Positions 1-7,945 of a stretch of 37,270 bases of DNA are shown here, in pieces. The DNA comes from JBDNFP01 sp041689775 (GTDB lineage Bacteria > Bacteroidota > Bacteroidia > Cytophagales > Spirosomataceae). The translations under genes were made by a program, and so were the position numbers. Every line of letters begins with the position of its first letter. Within the stretch, counting starts at the first letter, position 1. The notes beneath the pieces were generated by a model. The model saw nothing but the letters and a program-made list of their open reading frames with translations, was not told the origin of the DNA and did no database searches. The DNA lies in contig JBDNFP010000303.1 of assembly GCA_041689775.1 (NCBI GenBank), positions 1 through 37,270 of the forward strand, read 5' to 3'.

Positions 1-124
1 GGTTTGGCTCAGGCTTACGCAGATCGCTTACGACTGTCAGACAACTGTTTATCAATTGAAGTATGGTTTGCTAAGTGATTATTTGCGCACGCAACTGACC
101 CGGCCAACTATTAAATTCGCATGA
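1..124 (+). CDS. Possible 3' end of an unidentified upstream gene (partial)
   Basis: The frame starting at base 2 is open from the window edge to a TGA at 122-124, giving about 40 residues ending in RPTIKFA. Another frame is open to a stop at 76-78, so the reading frame is not certain. I recognise no family. A small hairpin (116-121 with 127-132, stop codon in the loop) lies at the end and could be a weak terminator. It may equally be non-coding sequence. Confidence 0.25.
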   Translation, partial: VWLRLTQIAYDCQTTVYQLKYGLLSDYLRTQLTRPTIKFA

Positions 125-217
125 TTTGCGAAAGTCCTACTAAGGAAACTCGTTTTCATTGGGTCAGTGTAAAACCCTCCCATTACCAAAGTTTTAAGAG
201 ACGGCCAAAACCCCAGC

Positions 218-225
218 TAGCTTTG
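218..225 (+). promoter_or_regulatory. Candidate -7 box upstream of dnaX
   Basis: TAGCTTTG matches the Bacteroidota -7 consensus TAnnTTTG exactly. It lies 31 nt before the dnaX ATG, which would give a leader of about 25 nt. The -33 element is poor: only TTTA-like sequence near 193-196. Confidence 0.4.
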
Positions 226-256
226 AAATAACCGGTGGTGGAACTAACTTGCACGC

Positions 257-2011
257 ATGGAAAACTTTGTCGTATCAGCCCGTAAATATCGTCCCGTCAC
301 GTTTGATCTGGTTGTGGGTCAGTCGCACATCACAACTACGCTTAAAAACGCCATCCGGACTAATCACCTGGCCCAGGCATTCTTGTTTTGCGGTCCTAGG
401 GGCGTGGGTAAAACTACCTGTGCCCGTATTTTGGCAAAGACCATTAACTGCCAGAACCTCAGCGATCGCACAGAGCCATGCGGCCAATGTGAATCTTGTG
501 TAAGCTTCCAAAATAACGCTTCCTTCAATATACATGAGTTAGATGCGGCATCAAACAACTCGGTGGAGGATATCCGAAACCTGATTGATCAGGTGCGCTA
601 CCCTCCTCAAACGGGCAAATACAAGATTTACATCATTGATGAGGTCCACATGCTTTCGCAGGCGGCCTTCAATGCATTCTTAAAAACCCTGGAAGAGCCT
701 CCCGGATACGCTATTTTCATCCTGGCAACCACCGAAAAACATAAAATATTACCAACGATTTTATCCCGTTGTCAAATTTTTGACTTCAATCGTATTCAAC
801 CTGCTGATATTGCCGACCACTTAACGCATATAGCCAGTAAAGAAGGTATTACCGCCGAAAGGGAAGCTTTAGAACTCATTGGCCAAAAAGCCGATGGAGG
901 TCTGCGGGACGCCTTATCCATGTTCGATTTAAACGTTACGTTTTCACCAAATAATCAGCTTACCTACAAGGATGTACTGGAAAACCTTCACATCCTTGAT
1001 TATGACTACTATTTCAAGATTACCGATGCATTACTAAACGGCAGCATTGCCCAATCATTGGTACTTTTTGATGAGATTATCCGGAAAGGTTTTGATGGCC
1101 ATTTATTTATTATCGGGCTCTTGGAGCACTTTCGAAATCTGATGGTTTGTAAAGATCCCATTACAGTATCGTTGTTGGAAGTTTCTGAGGCCGCCAAGTT
1201 AAAATACATGGACCAGTCCCAAAGATCAGGCTTAAGCTTTCTTCTTTCTTCATTAAGTATTGGTAGTCAATGCGATATCAACTACAAGACTTCCAAAAAT
1301 CAGCGCTTGCACGTGGAGCTTTGCCTGATGAAGTTGGCTAAAATAAATGAAATGTTTGACTTGAGTCAACTTCCACAGAATGTAACGGATGAGTCCGTAA
1401 AAAAAAAAGTTGATCCAGTAGTTTCCCATACCACCGAATCACCGGCTCCTATTTACGAAAAGCAAGCCAAGCCAACTCCTTCGAGCGGTAACTCGGGTAG
1501 TATTTCTTCTGAGGTAAAGATGCCTGCTGGTAGTCGACTAAGGAGTACTGCAAGTCTTTTAAATACTCCTCCTCCCGTTCCCCAACCTAACCCTATTAAC
1601 GAGTCTGTGATCGGCGCAGTGGAAGTAAATTCTTCGACGAAGAAACTTCCCCTCACAATGCAAAATCTAGTTCCCTTCTGGAAAGAATTTGCCGAAATCC
1701 GGAAGCGGGATAAAGATTCATCCACCGAAGAAGTAACACTAAACCGAGACTTTGAGCTTGACGGACAAACCATCCGGATCGCCCTTGACAATGATCTCCA
1801 AAAAGAAATGCTTAGTATCCTGCGGCACGAATTGATTTCATTTCTACGCCAACGCTTGGATGCTCCGGAACTTAACCTCGATTTTAGGGTAGCTCCCATG
1901 GAAGTAAAACGATTACCTTACACAGCGCAGGAGAAATTCAATTATATGGTTCAAAAAAACCCAATCCTCCAAGATTTGCAGAACGCACTTGGATTAGATA
2001 CCGATTTTTGA
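257..2011 (+). CDS. dnaX: DNA polymerase III subunit gamma/tau (clamp loader)
   Basis: This AAA+ ATPase is the motor of the replicative clamp loader; it opens the beta ring and tethers polymerase cores. The 584-residue protein shows Walker A GPRGVGKT (46-53), four zinc-module cysteines (C65, C75, C78, C81), Walker B IIDEVHM (126-132), sensor-1 ATTE (157-160) and the SRC arginine finger (170-172). Clamp-loader collar sequence runs to about residue 370. A Ser/Pro-rich linker follows (about 385-475), then a C-terminal domain (about 480-584) that in tau would contact polymerase or helicase. The ATG at 257 starts directly at the conserved N-terminus. A run of ten A at 1399-1408 (codons 381-384) is a likely slippage site that would make a shorter gamma-like form. 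The 3' end overlaps convergent coaE by 18 bp. Confidence 0.97.
   Translation: MENFVVSARKYRPVTFDLVVGQSHITTTLKNAIRTNHLAQAFLFCGPRGVGKTTCARILAKTINCQNLSDRTEPCGQCESCVSFQNNASFNIHELDAASNNSVEDIRNLIDQVRYPPQTGKYKIYIIDEVHMLSQAAFNAFLKTLEEPPGYAIFILATTEKHKILPTILSRCQIFDFNRIQPADIADHLTHIASKEGITAEREALELIGQKADGGLRDALSMFDLNVTFSPNNQLTYKDVLENLHILDYDYYFKITDALLNGSIAQSLVLFDEIIRKGFDGHLFIIGLLEHFRNLMVCKDPITVSLLEVSEAAKLKYMDQSQRSGLSFLLSSLSIGSQCDINYKTSKNQRLHVELCLMKLAKINEMFDLSQLPQNVTDESVKKKVDPVVSHTTESPAPIYEKQAKPTPSSGNSGSISSEVKMPAGSRLRSTASLLNTPPPVPQPNPINESVIGAVEVNSSTKKLPLTMQNLVPFWKEFAEIRKRDKDSSTEEVTLNRDFELDGQTIRIALDNDLQKEMLSILRHELISFLRQRLDAPELNLDFRVAPMEVKRLPYTAQEKFNYMVQKNPILQDLQNALGLDTDF
1399..1413 (+). other. Probable programmed slippage/frameshift site in dnaX (A10 tract plus -1 frame stop)
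   Basis: Ten consecutive A residues (1399-1408) follow the collar domain and precede the linker. In the -1 frame the next codons are AGT then TGA (1411-1413), so slippage yields a product of about 385 residues. The other frame stops at TAG 1419-1421 (about 387 residues). The placement resembles E. coli dnaX (ribosomal -1 frameshift) and Thermus dnaX (transcriptional slippage on an A run), both known to make gamma. I saw no clear upstream Shine-Dalgarno stimulator, so transcriptional slippage seems the likelier mechanism (inference). Confidence 0.65.
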
Positions 2012-2611
2012 GGCAAAAAAGAATGTATGCAGTTGATTTACTGCTGGAATAAGTGGACTATCGTCGTTATTTTTGATTGTAAAATCGGCAATCAAAGCTC
2101 TCTCCTCATCCGAAATCTGCCGTTGAATGATGGATTTTATCTCTTCTTCACTTCGGAAAGAGTCTCTTACTTTTATTCTCGCTAGTCTAACTTCCATATC
2201 CGCTTTCACAACGACTACAAAGTCAAGTGTATTATTCTCACCTGCCTTATTCATAAGAGCTGCCTCCTTAACCACGTATGGCTGAGATTCATGCCGTTGA
2301 AGCCACTTTTCAGTATCTTCAAAAACACGGGGGTGGATGATTTGATTAAGTCGATAGAGTAAAGTGGAGTCTTTAAAAACTTTCGAAGCAACAAATTGAC
2401 GATTGTAATCACCAGCTTTTGTAAAAGATTCTGGCCCTAAAAGATCAATTACCTCTTTTCTAATAAAAGGATCATTATTCGTTAGCCATTTGGCCCTCTG
2501 ATCTGCATCGTAAACAGGTACTCCCAAACAACGAAATAACTGACATACAACGCTTTTGCCAGCCCCGATTCCTCCGGTTACCCCTACTTGTATCGGTCCG
2601 GATGATTCCAT
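1994..2611 (-). CDS. coaE: Dephospho-CoA kinase
   Basis: It catalyses the last step of coenzyme A synthesis, ATP-dependent phosphorylation of the 3'-hydroxyl of dephospho-CoA in the cytoplasm. The 205-residue length is typical. The P-loop GGIGAGKS is at residues 13-20 and the substrate-binding YDADQRAK at 34-41. The start is ATG at 2609-2611. It lies 6 bp after the ybbR-like gene and ends the leftward nusB-yajC block, probably co-transcribed with it. Its last 18 bp overlap the end of dnaX on the other strand, with no terminator in between. Confidence 0.95.
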   Translation of the reverse strand: MESSGPIQVGVTGGIGAGKSVVCQLFRCLGVPVYDADQRAKWLTNNDPFIRKEVIDLLGPESFTKAGDYNRQFVASKVFKDSTLLYRLNQIIHPRVFEDTEKWLQRHESQPYVVKEAALMNKAGENNTLDFVVVVKADMEVRLARIKVRDSFRSEEEIKSIIQRQISDEERALIADFTIKNNDDSPLIPAVNQLHTFFFASKIGI

Positions 2612-2617
2612 TACGAT

Positions 2618-3316
2618 CTATTTTTGGTCAGGAAGAGGGCGCAGCAACCTGGCAACTTCAAAGCTCACAAATACGGTGGAGTGACTCGCAACGACTTTAT
2701 CACTATGTGGAATTCGAAGTGGTATAATTTCGTCGTAGTTGTTCTGGATTTTGGGCGTTGTAATCGGGACAAACAACGTATCAGGATAATCCGCAATGAT
2801 GGATGCCGGGCCTTCCACAGATATTAACGAAGGTGAGGTATTGATGAGGCTAGAAATCACATGCCCGGGGCGTAAGTTAATTGAAAGGCTATCGGCTCGT
2901 ATGGAAATGATTTTGCTAATTTTCTTTTCAAATCCAAGCTCGAAGGTATCAGCTACTACGTAGTTAACCTTTACATCTGGGAAATGCTCAGCGATCTGAC
3001 TGACAAGAGAAGTGGAATTGATACTACTTGAAAGTTGGGGATTTAGAATAGTGTACTGTACGGGTCTTTCGGCGAATGTAAGCCAAGATTTACGGAGAAG
3101 ATTCCAGCCGTCACCCGAAACGTTTACGGTAACGCGATTTGGCAACGGCTGAATCGGAGTGTACAAGGAATCATCGTAGTTGAAATGGATTGGATAATCC
3201 AATCGCAAGGTATAGTTATCCTTGTTCAGAGCTGTCATTAACCAGAAAAAGGTAGCCGCTAAAATACAAACAGCAAAAGCCTTTAACTTACTTTTTCGAG
3301 AGGGAGTAGTACTCAC
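2618..3316 (-). CDS. YbbR-like domain protein
   Basis: This 232-residue protein has a short basic N-terminus, one membrane segment (about residues 12-30) and an extracytoplasmic part with YbbR-like beta repeats. Related YbbR (CdaR) proteins elsewhere regulate diadenylate cyclase, but no such gene is in view here, so that role cannot be claimed. The start is GTG at 3314-3316; no in-frame ATG lies just upstream and the hydrophobic segment follows directly. The order yajC - ybbR-like - coaE is common in Bacteroidota, from general knowledge. The gap to yajC is 65 bp. Confidence 0.75.
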   Translation of the reverse strand: MSTTPSRKSKLKAFAVCILAATFFWLMTALNKDNYTLRLDYPIHFNYDDSLYTPIQPLPNRVTVNVSGDGWNLLRKSWLTFAERPVQYTILNPQLSSSINSTSLVSQIAEHFPDVKVNYVVADTFELGFEKKISKIISIRADSLSINLRPGHVISSLINTSPSLISVEGPASIIADYPDTLFVPITTPKIQNNYDEIIPLRIPHSDKVVASHSTVFVSFEVARLLRPLPDQK

Positions 3317-3381
3317 AACTAGGTTTTTTTAGATTTTTCCTGGACCTAAGGTAGTCCATATTCTCCCATGAAATCTGATTT

Positions 3382-3681
3382 TTACTTCACGGACCGGCTT
3401 ACTGCGGATTTATCAAAGGTAAGTTTTACTCCTTTATCTAAATCGAGAGTCACGGTGGTTTCTTCTACTATGAACACTTTTCCGTGCATACCACCGATCG
3501 TCACTACTTCGTCTCCCTTTTTTAGGTTAGAAAGTAATGCTTTCTGTTCCTTTTGTTTTTTTTGTTGTGGTCGGATCATAAAGAAATAGAAAACTCCTAT
3601 GATACCAACCCACATAATAATCTGGTAAATCATAGCTTCTGAGCCTCCAGCTGCTGCTTGGGCAAAAATAGAAAGTAGCAT
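3382..3681 (-). CDS. yajC: Preprotein translocase subunit YajC
   Basis: YajC is the small accessory subunit of the SecDF-YajC complex in the inner membrane. The 99-residue protein has one membrane helix (WVGIIGVFYFFMIRP, ending about residue 38), the basic QQKKQKEQK stretch and the conserved GDEVVTIGGMHGKV segment. I chose ATG at 3679-3681; a TTG two codons upstream (3685-3687) is possible but less likely. It sits between the DUF1573 lipoprotein and ybbR-like genes on the same strand. Confidence 0.95.
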   Translation of the reverse strand: MLLSIFAQAAAGGSEAMIYQIIMWVGIIGVFYFFMIRPQQKKQKEQKALLSNLKKGDEVVTIGGMHGKVFIVEETTVTLDLDKGVKLTFDKSAVSRSVK

Positions 3682-3737
3682 ATACAAATTTTTCTTGAAA
3701 AGATATTGAAATTAATAAAAAAGATACTAAACTAAGG

Positions 3738-3767
3738 TAGGGGACCCAACAGATATTGAATCCCCTA
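3738..3767 (-). terminator. Weak hairpin between the DUF1573 gene and yajC
   Basis: TAGGGGA (3738-3744) pairs with TCCCCTA (3761-3767) around a 16-nt loop. No T tract follows directly on the minus strand, so it could be an attenuator or an mRNA-processing hairpin rather than a full terminator. Confidence 0.3.
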
Positions 3768-3781
3768 AATATTTTGGATAC

Positions 3782-4231
3782 TTACAAAACTGCGGTTGAA
3801 TCTATTCCTTGCTCTACCATTCCTTGCAGTCGAAGTTCAGAATAAGCCGGTTCAGTATTCGCGTAGACCGTAATGGTCTTTACCTGCGGGCCCGGTTTGC
3901 CTTTACTATTAAAACGTACCAGGATAGAAGATTCTTCTTTGGGTGCAATGGGATCACGCGGCCACTCCGGAATGGTACAACCACAGGAAGCGCTTACATT
4001 ATTAATGATAAGTGGAAATTCTCCGTCATTTCTGAATCGGAAGGAATGTTCCACTACTTTACCCTCGTCTACAGTACCAAACTGATAGGTTGTAGTATCC
4101 AGCATAGTCATCACTGGTAGCTTATCCCTAAGCTCTTCAGTTTGGTTTGAATTCCCCTTATCACCACAGGAGGCAAGGTACATTCCAAGACTTACAACCA
4201 GGAAAGTAATTATTGACTGTTTTTTCTTCAT
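3782..4231 (-). CDS. DUF1573 lipoprotein
   Basis: The 149-residue precursor starts MKKKQSIITFL and has a lipoprotein signal ending in the lipobox LASC (Cys 22), so it should be anchored in an envelope membrane. The mature part is an Ig-like DUF1573 domain with the family hallmark SCGCTIPEWP. Function is unknown; DUF1573 proteins are abundant in Bacteroidota. I chose ATG at 4229-4231. The TTG at 4250-4252, which abuts the upstream stop codon, would add seven residues ahead of the basic signal-peptide start and looks wrong. It lies 21 bp after the YtxH-like gene in the same operon. Confidence 0.85.
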   Translation of the reverse strand: MKKKQSIITFLVVSLGMYLASCGDKGNSNQTEELRDKLPVMTMLDTTTYQFGTVDEGKVVEHSFRFRNDGEFPLIINNVSASCGCTIPEWPRDPIAPKEESSILVRFNSKGKPGPQVKTITVYANTEPAYSELRLQGMVEQGIDSTAVL

Positions 4232-4252
4232 TATTAAAAATGACGTTTTCAA

Positions 4253-4552
4253 TTAGTTCTGATTCTTAATCTGAGCCATCAAACGATCAACGTCTTCGAG
4301 TAAACGTTCAGCTTTATCACGTGCATCGTTCACAACGCGTTCACCCTCCGCTTTCGCAAGGCTCTCAGGAAGGTTCTGACCATCAACAAGATCAGCAATT
4401 AAATGTTCCAATTGCTCACGATATTTGGATAGACGGTAGGTCAAACGGTCGCGTGTAATCTCTCCTTTGTCAGGAGCGTACAGAACTCCCAGGATTGCTC
4501 CCGTAGCACAACCGGTCAAAAAAGCTAGTAAAGTACGGCTTGAACTGCTCAT
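4253..4552 (-). CDS. YtxH domain-containing protein
   Basis: A 99-residue protein with an N-terminal membrane segment containing the YtxH signature (GCATGAILGVLYAPDKGEITR, about residues 14-34). A long charged helical region follows (35-99), likely a coiled coil. YtxH-type proteins are small membrane-anchored stress-associated proteins of unknown biochemical role. The start is ATG at 4550-4552. It lies 80 bp downstream of nusB; that gap holds a small perfect palindrome (4607-4623). Confidence 0.8.
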   Translation of the reverse strand: MSSSSRTLLAFLTGCATGAILGVLYAPDKGEITRDRLTYRLSKYREQLEHLIADLVDGQNLPESLAKAEGERVVNDARDKAERLLEDVDRLMAQIKNQN

Positions 4553-4632
4553 GGCTTTAATTTATTATTCGTTAGGCTTCAACTATATTTCTCTGAAATC
4601 TTCACACCAATTGAATCAATTGGCTTTCTAAA

Positions 4633-5796
4633 TTACTTATTATCTATCAATCCTCGTCCACTTTTTCTGATTATTCCCTTCTCAGTAAGCTTCTCAACTA
4701 GTTTATCTAGGTTACCATTTACAAACTTACCGCTTTTCAAGGTGCTGTATCGCTTGGCTATTTCAATAAATTCGTTGATGGTGACCTTCACAGGTATGCC
4801 AGGAAAATGGATTAGTTCTGTCAATGCCGCTTTCAATATGATCATATCGACTAGCGCAATCCTTTCCACATCCCAATTTTTAAGCTGCTCGCTCAGATAC
4901 CCTTCGTATTCAGCATCATACTCCACTGCCTTTTGAAACAGCTCTTCGACAAAAAACTGGTCATCATCCCAATCGTCGGTCAGCTGGGCTAATTGGAATG
5001 CCTCTGAATTAGCCGATTTCAATGTTTTGACCGATAAGCTTTTAATCAGGTCAAAATGGTCTTCCCAATATAGGTTACTTTGCTGAAAAAACGTCAGTGG
5101 TATTTCATGTTTAAGAATAATCTGACGTAAAATATGCTGAACTATTTTCTGGTCTTCCTCGGGCGTATGAGTTAATTGCTCACAGTACCTGATATATTCC
5201 TCATCGGTTCGGAGTGCCTCCCGGTAGGTCTTTCTGACAATCGACAAATCGTTTGCCCACGATATTCCGTACCGGATTACTTCTAATTCAAAAGGCTCGT
5301 GCGCTTCCAGTTTTTTTATCACGGAGTTGTCATCCAGGCCAGAATTGAAAGGATAGGACATTTCAGGATTCTTGTAGATGCGTTCGCGCTCTAATTTTGC
5401 CTGGTTCGATAACTCTGCCAATAGCGTCAAGACAGTAATAAATTCCTGCGTTATCGCTTCGGTTTCTTTCAAAACCCGGTTCAGGATCAATTTACGATCT
5501 TTTTCGCTTTGCCGCTTAAAGCTTTCAAAAACACGGCGGGCAGTTTGAAGTACTTCCTGAGGAATAGGTTCACTATCAGAAGGTTTAGAATCCTTAATCA
5601 GATTATCAAGTACCCTTAGACCTAATACCTTGTGAGCTTCTAACTGCTCACGGTTTTGTGGCAACATCGAATTAAGATCGGGCATATAAGCCTCAGTAAT
5701 TTCATCCATGGCGAGCAGACGGTTGGCATCAGTGGCAATTCTACTGGCGTACAAGGCCTGCACAGCTTTGGAACGCAATAATCTTCGGTTCAGCAT
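4633..5796 (-). CDS. nusB: Transcription antitermination factor NusB (long Bacteroidota form)
   Basis: NusB binds boxA RNA with NusE/S10 and promotes antitermination of rRNA operons. The C-terminal part (about residues 255-375) carries the classic NusB signature: VERIALVDMIILKAALTEL, then FPGIPVKVTINEFIEIAKRY and SGKFVNGNLDKL. At 387 residues it is more than twice the usual 140. The N-terminal 250 residues are helical and charged, begin like a NusB helix (LLRSKAVQALYA) and look like an extra or duplicated degenerate NusB-like region. Long NusB proteins occur in Bacteroidota. The start is ATG at 5794-5796. It heads the leftward block and is divergent from the ABC exporter. Confidence 0.9.
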   Translation of the reverse strand: MLNRRLLRSKAVQALYASRIATDANRLLAMDEITEAYMPDLNSMLPQNREQLEAHKVLGLRVLDNLIKDSKPSDSEPIPQEVLQTARRVFESFKRQSEKDRKLILNRVLKETEAITQEFITVLTLLAELSNQAKLERERIYKNPEMSYPFNSGLDDNSVIKKLEAHEPFELEVIRYGISWANDLSIVRKTYREALRTDEEYIRYCEQLTHTPEEDQKIVQHILRQIILKHEIPLTFFQQSNLYWEDHFDLIKSLSVKTLKSANSEAFQLAQLTDDWDDDQFFVEELFQKAVEYDAEYEGYLSEQLKNWDVERIALVDMIILKAALTELIHFPGIPVKVTINEFIEIAKRYSTLKSGKFVNGNLDKLVEKLTEKGIIRKSGRGLIDNK

Positions 5797-6087
5797 ACGT
5801 ATGCTATAATTGTGAGTTATGGAGCAGTAAATGAAAGAACGTTTTGGGCACTAGTCAAAATCTAATATGGAAAGTGTTTACTATCCGTTGCACCTAGAAG
5901 ATAACCGCCGGCACCGATTGGTATCGTTTTTTATTATCTGGTCATTGAATTTATCCGCAAAATTAGATTTTTTTGTTAACAATCGGAAGAAGCCGATCTA
6001 ATCAATCGTTATTTTTTGCAACGATTTGCCATACATTCGTGTTAGAATCGCATTACTGTTTATCTTTTCACCTTTCAGCTCTTTCAC
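5797..6087. other. Divergent intergenic region, nusB / ABC exporter
   Basis: This 291-bp gene-free stretch must hold both promoters. On the minus strand a TAGATTTTG near 5856-5864 resembles the -7 box with one extra spacer base. On the plus strand TAGATTTT (5964-5971) lies 16 bp after a TTG. A perfect 7-bp inverted repeat (6004-6010 with 6020-6026) sits about 60 bp before the exporter start and could be an operator or leader hairpin. No RNA gene was recognised. Confidence 0.4.
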
Positions 6088-7872
6088 GTGAAAGCACTCG
6101 CGTACCTCAATAAATACTTCATTAAATACAAATGGTACCTGATTCTGGGTACTGTGTTCACGGTCATTTCCAATCTCTTTGGCATCATACCGGCCCAGTT
6201 GGTTAGATATGCTTTGGACCTTGTGCGCGAGACCCTCGATTTGTACTATTTGTTTGATGGGTCTGTCATTCAGTCTGAAATATATGATGTATTTACGTAT
6301 AGTATCTTACTCTACGGACTACTCATACTAGCCATGGCGTTATTAAAAGGTTTCTTCCTTTTTCTGGTCCGGCAAACCATCATTGTGATGTCACGTCACA
6401 TTGAGTATGACCTTAAAAATGACATCTACCGTCACTATCAAGCTCTACCGATGAGTTTTTACCGGAAGCATAACACCGGTGACCTTATGGCCCGTATTTC
6501 GGAAGATGTCAGCAAGGTTAGGATGTATGTTGGACCTTCCATCATGTACGGAATTAACCTGATCGTACTATTTATTCTGGTCATTTCGTACATGGTGTCC
6601 GTCAATGCAAAGCTGACTTTCTACGTTTTATTGCCTCTACCCCTGCTTTCGGTCAGCATCTACATTGTCAACAGCATTATTATTAAGAAATCGGAAGAAA
6701 TTCAGCGGCAGTTATCCGCTCTCTCTACCTACGTACAAGAGGCTTTTTCAGGAATCAGGGTAATTAAAGCTTTTGTTCAGGAAAAATATTCGTTCGGTAA
6801 CTTCCAAAACGAAACCGAAAGCTTTAAGGTAAAATCACTTAGCCTCACGAAGGTAGACGCTCTTTTTTACCCGATCATTATGCTGTTGATTGGATTGAGC
6901 AACGTATTGGTTATTTACGTGGGGGGGCAGGAAATTATTAACGGCAATCTTACCCCGGGTAATATCACGGAGTTTATTCTGTACGTAAACATGCTTACTT
7001 GGCCAGTAATGGCGCTTGGTTGGACTACCAGTCAGATTCAAAGGGCGGCGGCTTCGCAGGTTCGGATCAACGAATTTCTGGACGAAAAGAATACCATTAC
7101 GTCCGATGCTAACCTAAAATCCGAGATAAAAGGCAACTTGCACTTTGATAACGTAAGCTTCTTATATCCTGATTCAGGCATAAAAGCATTACAGAATTTT
7201 TCGCTCGAAATTAAAGAAGGAGAAAGCATCGCTATTTTGGGAACAACAGGCTCAGGGAAGAGCACCTTGGCCAACCTGATTTGCAGACTTTACGACCCAA
7301 CCGAAGGCAGTATTTTACTCGATGGTACTCCCTTGAAAGACTACGATGTGCAACATATCCGCCGGCATTTAGGGTACGTACCACAGGATGTCTTTTTGTT
7401 CTCTGATACTATCGCCAATAACGTTCAGTTTGGGGTACAAGACATGAAGTTCGAAAAGATAGAGCAAGCCGTGGAAGACGCCGACCTCTTGGCAACAGTC
7501 AAGGATTTTCCTAATGGATATAACACGCGCCTTGGGGAGCGGGGAGTTACGCTTTCTGGTGGTCAGAAACAACGATTGTCAATTGCCAGGGCCATCGCCC
7601 GTGATCCGAAGATTCTTATTCTAGATGACTGCCTGTCGGCCGTTGATACCAATACCGAGAATATTATTCTTAATAACCTCCAACGCATCATGAAGAACCG
7701 AACTTCCGTCATAATTTCACACCGCGTTTCGTCTGCTAAGCTCGCAGATAAGATCATCATGCTGGATGATGGCAAGATTGTGGAGCAAGGTACCCACGAT
7801 GAGCTATTTGCCATAGAAGGTGTTTATAAAGAACTGTACGAGAAGCAACTCGTCGTGGAAGAGGAAGTGTAA
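6088..7872 (+). CDS. ABC exporter half-transporter (membrane domain fused to ATPase, MdlA/MsbA type)
   Basis: This 594-residue protein joins a six-helix exporter domain (about 15-330) to an ATPase domain (about 350-585). Seen motifs are Walker A GTTGSGKS (385-392), Q-loop VPQDVF, signature LSGGQ (489-493), Walker B ILILDD (509-514), D-loop SAVD and the switch histidine in SHRVSS. The residue after the Walker B Asp is Asp 514 rather than the usual catalytic Glu, as in MdlA/YheI-type subunits that pair with another half-transporter. No partner gene is adjacent. Substrate is unknown (lipid, drug or peptide export possible). The start is GTG at 6088-6090; no nearby in-frame ATG exists. A strong palindromic terminator follows. 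Confidence 0.9.
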   Translation: MKALAYLNKYFIKYKWYLILGTVFTVISNLFGIIPAQLVRYALDLVRETLDLYYLFDGSVIQSEIYDVFTYSILLYGLLILAMALLKGFFLFLVRQTIIVMSRHIEYDLKNDIYRHYQALPMSFYRKHNTGDLMARISEDVSKVRMYVGPSIMYGINLIVLFILVISYMVSVNAKLTFYVLLPLPLLSVSIYIVNSIIIKKSEEIQRQLSALSTYVQEAFSGIRVIKAFVQEKYSFGNFQNETESFKVKSLSLTKVDALFYPIIMLLIGLSNVLVIYVGGQEIINGNLTPGNITEFILYVNMLTWPVMALGWTTSQIQRAAASQVRINEFLDEKNTITSDANLKSEIKGNLHFDNVSFLYPDSGIKALQNFSLEIKEGESIAILGTTGSGKSTLANLICRLYDPTEGSILLDGTPLKDYDVQHIRRHLGYVPQDVFLFSDTIANNVQFGVQDMKFEKIEQAVEDADLLATVKDFPNGYNTRLGERGVTLSGGQKQRLSIARAIARDPKILILDDCLSAVDTNTENIILNNLQRIMKNRTSVIISHRVSSAKLADKIIMLDDGKIVEQGTHDELFAIEGVYKELYEKQLVVEEEV

Positions 7873-7888
7873 AATACCCAGATACATC

Positions 7889-7930
7889 AAAAGAAGTGCC
7901 CGACGGATTAATCCGTCGGGCACTTCTTTT
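7889..7930. terminator. Bidirectional terminator, 42-bp perfect palindrome
   Basis: The whole stretch is self-complementary, with a GC-rich stem flanked by an A run on one side and a T run on the other. It therefore works in both directions between the convergent exporter and epimerase genes. Confidence 0.88.
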
Positions 7931-7945
7931 GTGGACAAAGGCAAA

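Noticed and set aside
94..168. 8-bp inverted repeat (94-101 with 161-168) considered as an insertion-sequence end
   Set aside because: Too short, no transposase and no target duplication seen.
1453..1899. 148-codon antisense open frame in dnaX
   Set aside because: A shadow of the dnaX linker and C-terminal coding region, with no domain and no promoter.
4232..4252. TTG start for the DUF1573 lipoprotein
   Set aside because: ATG at 4229-4231 gives a proper basic N-terminus directly before the signal sequence.
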